Origin: BA4 sp044376575
GTDB taxonomy: Bacteria; Bacteroidota; Bacteroidia; CAIKAF01
Assembly (NCBI GenBank): GCA_044376575.1
Contig: JBILKR010000012.1
Span: 11,601 to 75,600 of the forward strand
Direction: 5' to 3'
Length of the DNA: 64,000 nt
Position numbers and translations under genes: made by a program. Shown here piece after piece: positions 26,995 to 36,038 of the stretch; position 1 is the first letter of the stretch, and each line of letters begins with the position of its first letter. The notes beneath the pieces were generated by a model, which searched no databases, had not been told where the DNA came from, and saw only the letters and a program-made list of their open reading frames with translations.

Positions 26995-28602
26995 ATGTTT
27001 AACAACGAAGAACTACAAAACACAAACATGCAACAGAACGAAGCTCCCATTCAGTTCAATTTACCCAAAGATCAATCATCAATTATTAAAGTAATCGGTG
27101 TTGGTGGCGGAGGAAGTAATGCAGTAAATCACATGTATCGACAAGGCATTCGCGGAGTAGATTTTGTGATCTGCAATACAGATGCACAGGCCCTTGAAAT
27201 GAGTCCGGTGCCAACAAAAATTCAATTAGGTAAAAACCTCACGGAAGGTAGAGGTGCAGGAGCAATTCCAGAAGTTGGAAGGAAGTCGGCACTTGAGAAT
27301 ATTGAAGAGGTAAGAAAAATTTTATCGAATAATACCAAAATGGTATTTGTAACTGCAGGTATGGGTGGAGGAACCGGAACCGGTGCCGCTCCTATCATTG
27401 CACAATTAGCGAGAGAAATGGGAATTCTAACGGTTGGTATTGTTACTATTCCGTTTGGATTTGAAGGAAAGAAGAGAAAGGAACAAGCTCATGATGGAAT
27501 TGATGATTTAAAAAAGAATGTGGATACTTTGCTGGTTATCTCAAATGATAAGCTGAGAGAAATACATGGCAACTTATCACTGACTACAGCATTCTCTAAA
27601 GCAGATGATATTTTAACTACTGCGGCAAAAGGCATTTCTGAAATTATCACCGGATTTGGAATCATTAATGTAGATTTTGAAGACGTTAAAACAGTAATGA
27701 CAAATGGAGGTGCAGCTATTATGGGTAGCGGTTCTGCCGAAGGAGAAAACAGAGCAGTAAACGCAATTGAAGATGCATTGTCATCTCCATTGTTAAACGA
27801 TAGTAATATTAAAGGAGCAAAGCATATATTATTATATATGACTTTCTGTAATGAAGAGATCAGTATGGATGAGATGGGTGAAATTACAGATTATATTCAA
27901 CAGAGAGCAGGAACTACAGAACACATGATTTTTGGAACCGGTATCGATGATAGACTGGGTAACAAAATTGGTATTACACTTATTGCTACAGGTTTTAAAT
28001 CATTAAATGAAGATCCTTCAGCAAAAAATCCTTTTCTTCAGCCGGCAAGAGAAGTGCTTGATGTAGCTAACAAGTCAAATGAAGAAATCATTGAAGCAAT
28101 CAATAATGAAAAATTTGCGCCTGTTGCTAATGATGAAAAAGAAATTGTAATAGAACCGGTTGCAGAGATTGAATCTGAACCATTACTGGATAATCAGGTT
28201 GAGTTTGACATGAATATAACAACTCCTGTAGCAAATAATCAAAATGTAGAAAAAGTAACATTATTTGATGTTGAAAAATCTAAACAAAATGATTCTGCTG
28301 ATTTATTCAATAATGTTCATGCAAGAGATGTTGAACAAAATAATCATCAAGAAGACAAAGGGATACTATTCAGACCGAATGAAAGGATGCAGCGCCTGAG
28401 AGATGTAAGCATGAAGCTTAAAAACCCTTCAGGATTGAGAGACCTGGAGTCAGAGCCGGCATACAGAAGAAGAAACTCACAACTTGAAATTGATCAGAAT
28501 GAAGATAATAATCAGGCATCACGTTATTCAGTTGGATCTGATAAAGAAGATGGTTACCGCCTGAGAGAAAACAATTCATTCCTACACGATAGTGTTGATT
28601 AA
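26995..28602 (+). CDS. ftsZ: Cell division protein FtsZ
   Basis: The tubulin-like GTPase that forms the Z-ring. The GTP-binding signature GMGGGTGTGAAP and the early loop GVGGGGSNAVNHM are present, as is the T7 catalytic loop NVDFEDVKTVM. At 535 aa it is long: the globular part ends near residue 350 and is followed by about 185 residues of acidic, Asn/Glu-rich linker with a basic segment (RPNERMQRLRDVSMKLKNP) before the terminal peptide NNSFLHDSVD. Long linkers are usual for Bacteroidetes FtsZ. It is the last gene of the dcw operon. Confidence 0.98.
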   Translation: MFNNEELQNTNMQQNEAPIQFNLPKDQSSIIKVIGVGGGGSNAVNHMYRQGIRGVDFVICNTDAQALEMSPVPTKIQLGKNLTEGRGAGAIPEVGRKSALENIEEVRKILSNNTKMVFVTAGMGGGTGTGAAPIIAQLAREMGILTVGIVTIPFGFEGKKRKEQAHDGIDDLKKNVDTLLVISNDKLREIHGNLSLTTAFSKADDILTTAAKGISEIITGFGIINVDFEDVKTVMTNGGAAIMGSGSAEGENRAVNAIEDALSSPLLNDSNIKGAKHILLYMTFCNEEISMDEMGEITDYIQQRAGTTEHMIFGTGIDDRLGNKIGITLIATGFKSLNEDPSAKNPFLQPAREVLDVANKSNEEIIEAINNEKFAPVANDEKEIVIEPVAEIESEPLLDNQVEFDMNITTPVANNQNVEKVTLFDVEKSKQNDSADLFNNVHARDVEQNNHQEDKGILFRPNERMQRLRDVSMKLKNPSGLRDLESEPAYRRRNSQLEIDQNEDNNQASRYSVGSDKEDGYRLRENNSFLHDSVD

Positions 28603-28638
28603 ATCTGTTCCCTGTTATTTCTATAGTTTTAGTTAGTG

Positions 28639-28667
28639 AAAAGGTCGGCTGAATGCCGGCCTTTTTT
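28639..28667 (+). terminator. Terminator of the dcw operon
   Basis: An 11-bp stem (28639-28649 with 28655-28665, one G-T pair) with a 5-nt loop and T-rich tail, 36 bp after ftsZ. It closes the 13-gene operon. Confidence 0.9.
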
Positions 28668-28671
28668 CTTG

Positions 28672-28679
28672 TATATTTG
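28672..28679 (+). promoter_or_regulatory. -7 element of smpB
   Basis: TATATTTG matches TAnnTTTG, directly after the dcw terminator. It ends 7 bp before the smpB ATG, so the transcript would have almost no leader. The -33 region would fall in the terminator hairpin and shows no TTTG. Confidence 0.45.
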
Positions 28680-28686
28680 TGATGTG

Positions 28687-29142
28687 ATGGAAGAGAAGAT
28701 TATTGTATCAAATAAAAAGGCATTTTTTGAATTTGCTATACTTGACTCTTATGAAGCAGGAATTCAGTTGCTTGGTACCGAAATTAAATCCATCAGAGAG
28801 GGTAAGGCAAATTTACAGGAAGCCTATTGCTTCTTTAACCTTGGCGAATTATACATTAAAGGAATGCATATCGCTGAGTATTCGCATGGCGGATATGCAA
28901 ATCATGATCCCGTAAGACAACGAAAACTTCTGTTGAAAAAAACAGAACTAAAAAAAATTCAAATTAAATTAAAAGAAAAAGGATTAACCCTCATTCCTAT
29001 TAAACTTTATTTAAACGATAAAGGAAAAGCGAAACTTGAAATTGCTATTGCAAAAGGCAAAAAGTTATATGATAAACGACAGTCCATAAAATCAAAAGAT
29101 GCCAAAAGGGAACTTGATCGTACAAGAAAAAATTTCGGATAA
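28687..29142 (+). CDS. smpB: SsrA-binding protein
   Basis: SmpB binds tmRNA and is essential for trans-translation, the rescue of stalled ribosomes. From the ATG at 28687 it is 151 aa, the family's normal size, with KKAFFEFAILDSYEAGIQLLGTEIKSIR, the RNA-binding KGMHIAEYSHGGYANHDP and the basic tail KLYDKRQSIKSKDAKRELDR. An upstream in-frame GTG (28636) is rejected because it lies in the dcw terminator and the added residues do not match the family. Confidence 0.96.
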   Translation: MEEKIIVSNKKAFFEFAILDSYEAGIQLLGTEIKSIREGKANLQEAYCFFNLGELYIKGMHIAEYSHGGYANHDPVRQRKLLLKKTELKKIQIKLKEKGLTLIPIKLYLNDKGKAKLEIAIAKGKKLYDKRQSIKSKDAKRELDRTRKNFG

Positions 29143-29179
29143 TTCATTATATTTATCTTATATCATCTGATACAATAAA

Positions 29180-30223
29180 ATGCAAACACTTCAAACAATC
29201 ACTGATCCTGTTTTTAACGAGACAGAAAAAGTTTCAGTTATTAACCGTTTTTTTATCTCTTTGATTCACGATAAAAAAGATTTGCCATTTATTTATGTTA
29301 CGTTAAAAATTAGTCTGACGCTTGTGCCTGTAGGAGTGCTTTTATTTATGCCATTTATACAGGGATGGATTTGGTGGATGCTGGCTGTACTATATTTTTA
29401 TATAAATAATTTTGTATTCAAAGGTTCTTTTGGATTGATGCTGCACTGCACCAGTCACAGAATATTCTTCAAAAAAAAATACAATGCTTTTAATTATTAT
29501 CTCCCCTGGTTTTTAGGTTTGTTTTTTGGTCAAACTCCTGAAACATATTACAGTCATCATATTTGGATGCATCACCCTGAAAATAATCTGAAAGAAGATA
29601 AAAGCAGTACGATGCATTTTCAAAGAGACAGTTTCCGTTCATTCATGGCTTATTTTCTCGAATTCTTTTTTATTGGAATGATAGAACTCATTTCTTATTT
29701 TAAAAAGAAAAACAGAAAAAATTTAATTATTAAATGTATGGTAGGAGAGTTTTTCTTTTTGTTTTTATGCATAGGATTATCTTTTATAAGCTTTAAGGCA
29801 ACATTCATGGTATTTATATTGCCATTTCTTATATCAAGATTTATCATGATGGTGGGCAACTGGACACAGCATGCTTTTGTTTGCCCGACTGATCCGGGAA
29901 ATGCATATAAGAATTCAATCACATGTGTAAATGTAAAATACAATCATAAATGCTGGAACGATGGTTATCACATTACACACCATCTAAAACCGGGCATGCA
30001 CTGGACTCAGCATCCGGTTGAATTTATGAATACCATAGCACATTATAAAGAAAATAAATCTATTGTATTTCAGGGAATTGGATTCCTTGGTATTTTTATT
30101 CTGCTGATGAAAAAAGATTATGAACGTCTTGCTGAGAAAGTAGTAAACATACAACAAACTTTTGCATCCAACCAGGAATTAATTGCGCTAATGAAAGAGC
30201 GTACTCAACGAATACCCGCTTAA
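29180..30223 (+). CDS. Fatty acid desaturase-like membrane di-iron protein
   Basis: A 347-aa membrane protein with the three histidine clusters of the fatty acid desaturase/hydroxylase superfamily: HCTSH (89-93), HHIWMHH (126-132) and HITHH (264-268), which bind the di-iron centre. Hydrophobic segments lie at about 40-60, 63-80, 105-120, 165-180 and 190-225. The superfamily includes lipid desaturases, hydroxylases and carotenoid ketolases/hydroxylases; the substrate is unknown. It stands alone, 37 bp after smpB, and ends before a region of hairpins and a terminator. Confidence 0.85.
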   Translation: MQTLQTITDPVFNETEKVSVINRFFISLIHDKKDLPFIYVTLKISLTLVPVGVLLFMPFIQGWIWWMLAVLYFYINNFVFKGSFGLMLHCTSHRIFFKKKYNAFNYYLPWFLGLFFGQTPETYYSHHIWMHHPENNLKEDKSSTMHFQRDSFRSFMAYFLEFFFIGMIELISYFKKKNRKNLIIKCMVGEFFFLFLCIGLSFISFKATFMVFILPFLISRFIMMVGNWTQHAFVCPTDPGNAYKNSITCVNVKYNHKCWNDGYHITHHLKPGMHWTQHPVEFMNTIAHYKENKSIVFQGIGFLGIFILLMKKDYERLAEKVVNIQQTFASNQELIALMKERTQRIPA

Positions 30224-30246
30224 TCTTACTTTTATCCTTCATTTTT

Positions 30247-30362
30247 ATTCGATTGCTAATTCAAAGCAACCGAATGCTAATTCATTGCATGGTTTCTCAG
30301 TTTCTTATGATACATTCGGTTTATGTAAAAAATCCAATCCGATTAGTTTCCATAAACTAATC
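30247..30362. repeat. Intergenic hairpins between the desaturase gene and pcm
   Basis: Two inverted repeats lie in the 159-bp gap. One pairs 30247-30257 with 30265-30275 (11 bp with one mismatch, 7-nt loop). The other pairs 30341-30349 with 30354-30362 (9 bp perfect, 4-nt loop). The motif GCTAATTCA occurs twice (30255 and 30277 region). Neither has a T tail, so they are not typical terminators. Function unknown; possibly mRNA 3'-end structures or remains of a small repeat element. Confidence 0.5.
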
Positions 30363-30371
30363 TTAATGGAG

Positions 30372-30404
30372 CAAGTCGGGGGTTATGCTCCCGACTTGTT
30401 TTTT
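30372..30404 (+). terminator. Terminator of the desaturase gene, overlapping the pcm 3' end
   Basis: A GC-rich 9-bp stem (30372-30380 with 30390-30398) and six T's after it. It lies across the last codons of the convergent pcm gene, so the hairpin also encodes its C-terminal Lys-Ser-Gly-Ala. Confidence 0.8.
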
Positions 30405-31030
30405 AACATGGGTACAAATTTGAATAAGCCCTGCTCTTCTTCCAGTAAAGTTCCATCAGCATTTTTTCTAATTACTTTCATTATCTGTGTATCGCCTTCA
30501 CCTACAGGTATTACAAGTATTCCCCCCGTTTTTAATTGATTTGTAAGTGCTTGTGGTACATTAGGTGCACCACAGGTTACAAGTATTCTGTCGAACGGTG
30601 CAAAAGAAGGCAATCCGGCATAACCATCTCCGTAATAGAATTTGGGATGATAGTTCATCGATTCAAGGAGTATCCTTGATTTTTCATTTAATATTTTTTG
30701 CCTTTCAATAGTAAAAACCTTGGCTCCCAGTTCAAGCAATACGCAGGTCTGATAACCCGATCCTGTTCCTATCTCCAGTATTTTCATACCCTTCGAAACC
30801 TGCAATAATTCAGTTTGTTTTGCAACGGTATAGGGCTGTGATATCGTTTGGCCTGCATCAATCTTAAATGCCATATCCTGATATGCAAACTTATCCAGCT
30901 GGCTGTCAATAAAAAAATGTCTCGGAACCCTCCCAATTGCATCCAACACGTCTTTGTTTTGAATTCCTTTTTCTTTTAAGAGCTCGACTAATTTTTTCCG
31001 TAATCCCTGATGTTTAAAAGTATCTGTCAT
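30383..31030 (-). CDS. pcm: Protein-L-isoaspartate O-methyltransferase
   Basis: Pcm methylates isoaspartyl residues in damaged proteins so they can be repaired, using SAM. The 215-aa protein has the family motifs VPRHFFIDS, the substrate loop GQTISQPYTVA, the SAM motif LEIGTGSGYQTCVL, and DRILVTCGAP. Gene is monocistronic on the minus strand, convergent with the desaturase and sharing its terminator region. Confidence 0.95.
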   Translation of the reverse strand: MTDTFKHQGLRKKLVELLKEKGIQNKDVLDAIGRVPRHFFIDSQLDKFAYQDMAFKIDAGQTISQPYTVAKQTELLQVSKGMKILEIGTGSGYQTCVLLELGAKVFTIERQKILNEKSRILLESMNYHPKFYYGDGYAGLPSFAPFDRILVTCGAPNVPQALTNQLKTGGILVIPVGEGDTQIMKVIRKNADGTLLEEEQGLFKFVPMLKNKSGA

Positions 31031-31135
31031 GCTCAGTTTATTCTGTTTGCGAAAGTAATGGATTTTAGACTGAAAAAAATTTATGGATTTGATATTTTTT
31101 TCACTAATATTTGTCTGAAATATTTTCTAATATAA

Positions 31136-32041
31136 ATGCTTAAAATCGGATTATTGGGTGTAGGTCACCTTGGTAAAATACATTTGAAATTACTTAAAGA
31201 AATTGAAGGGGTTCATTTGGTGGGTTTTTATGATCCCAATACAGCCTTGTCCACTGAAATTGAAGCTAATTATGGTGTTACTTCTTTTGCCAATCCGGAA
31301 AGTCTCATGACGGATTGTGATGCTGTGGATATCGTAACTCCTACGATTACGCATTTTGATTTAATGAATATGGCGATTGCAAATCGAAAACATATTTTTG
31401 TCGAAAAGCCTCTCGTGAGCTCACGGGCAGAAACCATGAAGCTAAAAGAGATGTGTTCTTCTAATGATTTGAAAATTCAGGTTGGATTTGTAGAACGGTT
31501 TAATCCGGCAGTAAAGGCATCATCATCTTTTATTCAGGATCCGGTATTTATTGAATCTCATCGTTATTCCGCTTATCCGTTACGAGGAACAGATGTTTCA
31601 GTTGTGCTGGACATGATGATACATGATATTGATTTGATTGCCTCTTGGGTGAAATCACCAATTCAAAAAGTTCAGGCAAAAGGATGGAAATATTTAAGCC
31701 CTTCTGACGATGTTGCTAAAGCATTACTTACTTTTGAAAACGGAACAATTGCTTCTGTTACCGCGAATCGTTTTTCTTCTGAAAAAAGAAGGAGTACTGT
31801 TGTTTATCAAAATAATAATCAAATCAGTATTGATTTTCTGAATAAAAAAGTTGAAATAATTAAGCAGGGAGAAACAGTTCCATTTATGCCTCAAATAGTG
31901 GAGAGTAATGCCATAAAAGAAGAGTTGACAGCATTTGTAAACTCAATTACATTGAACCACCCGGTTGCTGTTCCTTTAACAGAAGGTATTCAATCTATGG
32001 ATATTGCATTTCAAATCATCGAACAAATTAATAACAGATAA
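31136..32041 (+). CDS. Gfo/Idh/MocA-family oxidoreductase
   Basis: A 301-aa NAD(P)-dependent dehydrogenase with an N-terminal Rossmann fold (GLLGVGHLGKIHLKLL, 4-19), the EKP motif (HIFVEKPLVSS) that positions the nicotinamide, and the alpha/beta C-terminal domain containing the MIHDIDLI block (catalytic-region His). Family members act on sugars, inositols and sugar nucleotides. It lies 2 bp before a lipoprotein gene and then a sugar-phosphate transferase, which suggests a role in surface glycan precursor metabolism, by inference. Confidence 0.88.
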   Translation: MLKIGLLGVGHLGKIHLKLLKEIEGVHLVGFYDPNTALSTEIEANYGVTSFANPESLMTDCDAVDIVTPTITHFDLMNMAIANRKHIFVEKPLVSSRAETMKLKEMCSSNDLKIQVGFVERFNPAVKASSSFIQDPVFIESHRYSAYPLRGTDVSVVLDMMIHDIDLIASWVKSPIQKVQAKGWKYLSPSDDVAKALLTFENGTIASVTANRFSSEKRRSTVVYQNNNQISIDFLNKKVEIIKQGETVPFMPQIVESNAIKEELTAFVNSITLNHPVAVPLTEGIQSMDIAFQIIEQINNR

Positions 32042-32043
32042 CC

Positions 32044-32913
32044 ATGAAGACTTATTTTAACAGCAACAGGATTTCTATATTCATGGGATTATTATTGGTT
32101 GTCATGCTTACTGTTACTCCTGTATTTCAGGGATGTGATGACAAAGCCGCCATTCCATCTTTTTTAAAAATGGATACCATTATACTGGATTCAACTTCTT
32201 ATGATTCTGTTGGATCTGTATCAAGTAAAATTAAGTTTGCCTGGGTTTATGTTGATGATAATTTGCAAGGTGTTTATGAGTTGCCTTTTGTTGTTCCGGT
32301 AATTAAAGATGGCTCTTCAAATTTAAAAGTTTATGGGGGTGTTAATGAGAATGGTCTTACTCAGCAGGCGCTTCGTTACCCCTTTTATATCAACGATGAA
32401 ATAGACGTGGATTTTGTTACAGGCGATACTGTATCAGTTACTCCGCATATCCGATATAAAAAGCAATTTAAGATTCCTTACATTGAAGATTTTAATATTG
32501 ATTTTTCGCCAACGATTCAAAAAGATCAGGGTGGCGGTTTTTTTGATTACCTGATTGATCCTACACGTGCATTTGAAGGTCCGGGATGCGGATATTTTTA
32601 TTTGCCTCAAAATGAAGATGCATTGATTTGTACTACAAGTGTAATTACAACTCCTAAAAATAAAATCGCCTATGCTATTGAATTCAATTATAAAAACAAT
32701 TGTGATTTTTTAGTTGGAGTTAGAACTTCACAGGATTCAGAAACCATTATTGGAATCCTACCTAAAAGTCAATGGAATAAAATATATCTTAATATCACGC
32801 CGGTGGTTGATGTTATTCAAGGAACTGATTTAAAAATTTATTTTATAGTACCACAAGATTCATTGATTCCTTTGCAAGAAGTTTACATTGATAATCTAAA
32901 ACTTTTGCATTAA
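32044..32913 (+). CDS. Hypothetical secreted protein, probable lipoprotein
   Basis: A 289-aa protein with a long N-terminal hydrophobic segment (10-29) followed by Cys31 in VFQGC, a weak lipobox. The mature part is beta-strand-rich and contains repeated Thr/Ser/Val stretches, similar in feel to Bacteroidetes surface beta-sandwich lipoproteins; no catalytic motif was recognised. It sits between an oxidoreductase (2-bp gap) and a sugar transferase (1-bp overlap), so it is certainly co-transcribed with them and may act in glycan export or anchoring. Confidence 0.75.
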   Translation: MKTYFNSNRISIFMGLLLVVMLTVTPVFQGCDDKAAIPSFLKMDTIILDSTSYDSVGSVSSKIKFAWVYVDDNLQGVYELPFVVPVIKDGSSNLKVYGGVNENGLTQQALRYPFYINDEIDVDFVTGDTVSVTPHIRYKKQFKIPYIEDFNIDFSPTIQKDQGGGFFDYLIDPTRAFEGPGCGYFYLPQNEDALICTTSVITTPKNKIAYAIEFNYKNNCDFLVGVRTSQDSETIIGILPKSQWNKIYLNITPVVDVIQGTDLKIYFIVPQDSLIPLQEVYIDNLKLLH

Positions 32914-34331
32914 TGAAAAATCGGTTTTTTCAGGTAGCCAAATATGTTTTTTTTGATGGATTTGCGGCAGCCATCACATGGATTATTTTTTTTACGTTCA
33001 GAAAAAAAATTCTTGAGCCTAAAGTTTTTGGTATAGATATTCCTTTAGAGATAGATAAGAATTTTCTTGCTGGGTTACTTATTATTCCGTTGTTCTGGAT
33101 ATGCTTATATATGCTTTCCGGATATTATATGGATGTTTATCGAAAATCAAGATTAAAAGAACTCGGACAAACACTTTTTACTACAATACTTGGATCTGTC
33201 ATTTTATTTTTTGTGTTGTTTTTAGATGATGCTGTCGCGAATTATACATATTATTATCAATCCATATCAGTGTATTTTTCCTTACAGTTTTTTTTGACAT
33301 ACATTTTTAGGCTAACCATTACAACGCATACCATTCTGCGTATTCGACGCGGACAAATCTGGTTCAATACAATCATTGTTGGAAGTAATGAAAAAGCTGC
33401 AGAATTGTTTGATTCTGTTTTGCAGCAAAAACAATCTTCAGGAAATAAAATTATCGGTTATATCAGCGTTGGAGATCAGCCTATATCACCAATGAAAGGG
33501 AAGACCGCTTATCTTGGTAATATTCAAAAAATAAAATCTATAGTGATGTTACATCAGGTGGAAGAGGTGCTCATTGCCATTGAAACAGCAGAACATCATA
33601 TACTTCAAAAATTGATTACAGACCTTGATGAAAAAAATGTAAAAATCAAGGTCATTCCTGATATGTATGATATTCTTTCGGGTTCAGTTAGATTCAATTC
33701 GATATTCGGAACTCCGCTGATAGAAATCAATGCTGTTGTTATGCCTCAGTGGCAACAATACTTAAAACGAATTATTGATGTATTGTTTTCAGTTTTTATG
33801 CTTGTTATTCTTTTACCGGTATTTATTGTTATTGCTATATTGATTAAACTGGATAGTAAAGGTCCAGTATTTTATTTGCAAGAGCGTATTGGTCGATATG
33901 GTAAGCCTTTTATGATTATTAAATTCAGATCTATGCGAATTGATGCAGAGAAAGATGGACCTGCATTGTCATCGTCCTCAGATTACCGGATGACTGGCAT
34001 TGGAAAAATACTACGTAAGTTCCGTCTGGATGAATTGCCTCAGTTTTATAATGTGCTTGCAGGTACGATGTCGCTGGTTGGTCCTCGACCCGAAAGACAA
34101 TATTTTATAGACCAAATTGTTTTACGGGCACCACATTATAGGCTTCTTCATCGGGTAAAGCCGGGTATAACATCATGGGGGCAGGTTAAATATGGATATG
34201 CAGAAAATGTGGATCAAATGATAGATAGATTACAATTTGACCTATTATATGTTGAAAATATGTCCCTCGGGCTTGATTCTAAGATATTCATTTACACTAT
34301 TATAACAATAATTAAAGCCGAGGGGAAATAA
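32913..34331 (+). CDS. Polyprenyl glycosylphosphotransferase (bacterial sugar transferase)
   Basis: A 472-aa polyisoprenyl-phosphate hexose-1-phosphate transferase of the WcaJ/WbaP type, which starts extracellular polysaccharide repeat units on undecaprenyl phosphate. It has four N-terminal membrane segments (to about 145), a CoA-binding-like Rossmann domain (about 150-250), and the catalytic domain with KRIIDVLFS, PVFYLQERIGRYGKPF, IKFRSMR, the DELPQFYNVLAG block and SLVGPRPERQYF. No other polysaccharide cluster follows, so it may be a housekeeping initiator with glycosyltransferases elsewhere. ATG overlaps the previous stop by 1 bp. Confidence 0.93.
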   Translation: MKNRFFQVAKYVFFDGFAAAITWIIFFTFRKKILEPKVFGIDIPLEIDKNFLAGLLIIPLFWICLYMLSGYYMDVYRKSRLKELGQTLFTTILGSVILFFVLFLDDAVANYTYYYQSISVYFSLQFFLTYIFRLTITTHTILRIRRGQIWFNTIIVGSNEKAAELFDSVLQQKQSSGNKIIGYISVGDQPISPMKGKTAYLGNIQKIKSIVMLHQVEEVLIAIETAEHHILQKLITDLDEKNVKIKVIPDMYDILSGSVRFNSIFGTPLIEINAVVMPQWQQYLKRIIDVLFSVFMLVILLPVFIVIAILIKLDSKGPVFYLQERIGRYGKPFMIIKFRSMRIDAEKDGPALSSSSDYRMTGIGKILRKFRLDELPQFYNVLAGTMSLVGPRPERQYFIDQIVLRAPHYRLLHRVKPGITSWGQVKYGYAENVDQMIDRLQFDLLYVENMSLGLDSKIFIYTIITIIKAEGK

Positions 34332-34433
34332 ATATTTTTATTTTCTATTGTTATTTAATAAAAACACTATAAATTTGTAGTGTAAATAAGATTATAGTTT
34401 AAATCTATATACAATTTAATTAGGGTTGGTTTA

Positions 34434-34471
34434 CGAAAAGAGTCCTCATACCGAGGGCTTTTTTCGTTTTT
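34434..34471 (+). terminator. Terminator of the oxidoreductase/lipoprotein/sugar-transferase operon
   Basis: A 14-bp stem (34434-34447 with 34453-34466, one G-T pair) with a 5-nt loop followed by a T run. It lies about 100 bp after the sugar transferase stop; the intervening AT-rich stretch holds no gene that I can see. Confidence 0.88.
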
Positions 34472-34525
34472 AGTCGGTTCCGTTTCAGCTGAATTAGTAC
34501 CTTTACCACATAAAAAAATAGATTT

Positions 34526-35413
34526 ATGAAAAATGTCGCAGTTATTGGAGCCGGAACTATGGGAAACGGAATTGCCCATGTATTTGCAATGACCGGTCAT
34601 CATGTTACCATCATTGATGTTTCTTCAACCGCACTTGATAAAGCCTTGGCAACCATAGAGAAAAATCTTGATCGTATGGTTACAAAAGGTTCTATTACGG
34701 AATCTGATAAAGCAAATACGCTTAATAATTTAATCAAGGAAACTGATTTAAAAAAAGGTGTAGCTGATGCTGAATTAATCGTTGAAGCAGCAACAGAAAA
34801 TATTGATTTAAAATTAAAAATTTTCAGAGACCTGGATGCATTTGCGAATCCTACGGCTATCCTGGCCAGCAATACTTCATCCATCTCCATTACCAAAATA
34901 GCCAGTGTAACAAACAGGGCTGATAAAGTTATTGGTATGCATTTCATGAATCCGGTTCCTGTAATGAAACTGGTAGAAATTATTAATGGATATAATACTT
35001 CAAAAGAAGTAAGCCAGTTGATTTTTGATAAATCAAAAGAACTTGGAAAAGTTCCGGTAATTGTAAATGATTATCCCGGTTTTGTGGCCAACAGAATTTT
35101 GATGCCAATGATTAATGAGGCCATCATTTCATTATTTGAAGGTGTTGCCGGAGTAGAAGAAATTGATACAGTAATGAAGCTTGGTATGGCTCATCCTATG
35201 GGGCCACTGCAATTGGCAGATTTTATAGGTCTCGATGTTTGCTTGTCTATTTTGAATGTGTTGCACCAGGGGCTTGGCAATCCGAAATATGCTCCATGTC
35301 CGTTATTGGTAAACATGGTGACCGCCGGAAAATTAGGTGTAAAATCAGGAGAAGGGTTTTATGTACATACTCCTGGAAGCAAAGACTTGGTTGTTTCTTC
35401 TGCTTTTAAATAA
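34526..35413 (+). CDS. 3-hydroxybutyryl-CoA dehydrogenase family protein
   Basis: A 295-aa NAD(P)-dependent 3-hydroxyacyl-CoA dehydrogenase. The N-terminal Rossmann loop is VIGAGTMGNGIAHVFA (5-20), with SNTSSISITKI and the catalytic His/Glu region GMHFMNPVPVMKLVEII, and the C-terminal dimerisation helix domain contains MAHPMGPLQLADFIGLD. The stand-alone, ~290-aa form is typical for 3-hydroxybutyryl-CoA dehydrogenase (Hbd/PaaH). It could serve short-chain acyl-CoA breakdown together with the glutaryl-CoA dehydrogenase at 4.4 kb. Monocistronic, between two terminators. Confidence 0.93.
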   Translation: MKNVAVIGAGTMGNGIAHVFAMTGHHVTIIDVSSTALDKALATIEKNLDRMVTKGSITESDKANTLNNLIKETDLKKGVADAELIVEAATENIDLKLKIFRDLDAFANPTAILASNTSSISITKIASVTNRADKVIGMHFMNPVPVMKLVEIINGYNTSKEVSQLIFDKSKELGKVPVIVNDYPGFVANRILMPMINEAIISLFEGVAGVEEIDTVMKLGMAHPMGPLQLADFIGLDVCLSILNVLHQGLGNPKYAPCPLLVNMVTAGKLGVKSGEGFYVHTPGSKDLVVSSAFK

Positions 35414-35430
35414 AGAATATAAATCAAAAA

Positions 35431-35456
35431 AAAAGGCTCAGAATTCTGAGCCTTTT
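35431..35456. terminator. Bidirectional terminator between Hbd and bacilliredoxin genes
   Basis: A perfect 26-bp palindrome, AAAAGGCTCAGAA and its complement, with A and T runs at both ends. It can terminate both of the convergent genes. Confidence 0.9.
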
Positions 35457-35460
35457 AAGT

Positions 35461-35877
35461 TTAATTACAAAATTCATTGTAAACGGCCTTGAGGTGCTCG
35501 GCCAATACCTGGTCCGATGTGCCTTCAATCTGATAGCGTTCAATAAAGTGCACCAACTTACCATCTTTAAATAATGCAATGCTTGGTGAAGAAGGAGGAT
35601 AAGGCATGAAATGTTCTCTTGCCTTCGCCACAGCTTCCTGATCAACTCCTGCAAAAACTGTAGTTAATGTTGATGGTTTTTTTTCGTTTTGTAATGATTT
35701 GATTACTCCCGGACGAGCACCTCTGGCAGCACATCCACATACTGAGTTTACAACCATTAAAACAGTGCCTTCATTTTTATGAAGTATATTTTCTACCTGT
35801 TCGGCAGATTCAAGCGAATTAAATCCATTTGAAGTTAGTTCTTCACGACATGGATTTACAATTTCTGATGGATACAT
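35461..35877 (-). CDS. Bacilliredoxin (BrxA/BrxB, YphP/YqiW family)
   Basis: A 138-aa thioredoxin-fold protein of the DUF1094/bacilliredoxin family with the diagnostic CGC motif (Cys47, Cys49 in VCGCAARGARPG). In Firmicutes these remove bacillithiol from oxidised proteins; Bacteroidetes members occur with or without bacillithiol. A TAATTTTG -7 element lies at 35897-35904, and a 7-bp inverted repeat (35883-35889 with 35893-35899) overlaps it. I do not see bacillithiol genes here. Confidence 0.93.
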   Translation of the reverse strand: MYPSEIVNPCREELTSNGFNSLESAEQVENILHKNEGTVLMVVNSVCGCAARGARPGVIKSLQNEKKPSTLTTVFAGVDQEAVAKAREHFMPYPPSSPSIALFKDGKLVHFIERYQIEGTSDQVLAEHLKAVYNEFCN

Positions 35878-36038
35878 TTTAATTGATTTTAGAAATCAAA
35901 ATTACGGATTCTTTTTTCAATTATAACCATACAATGTATGGGGCTGTAAGAGATTTTAATTTTTTAAGATTCAGGTTATTCGCAATTTGCTGTTAACAAG
36001 TTGATTTCTGTTCTCATCCTCTCTGGTAGTATTCAAAG

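Noticed and set aside
28636..28686. Upstream GTG extension of smpB
   Set aside because: It lies inside the dcw terminator hairpin and the added residues do not fit SmpB; ATG at 28687 is better.
35424..35654. 76-aa minus-strand frame overlapping the bacilliredoxin gene
   Set aside because: It runs through the terminator palindrome and is antisense-frame shadow of the bacilliredoxin coding sequence.
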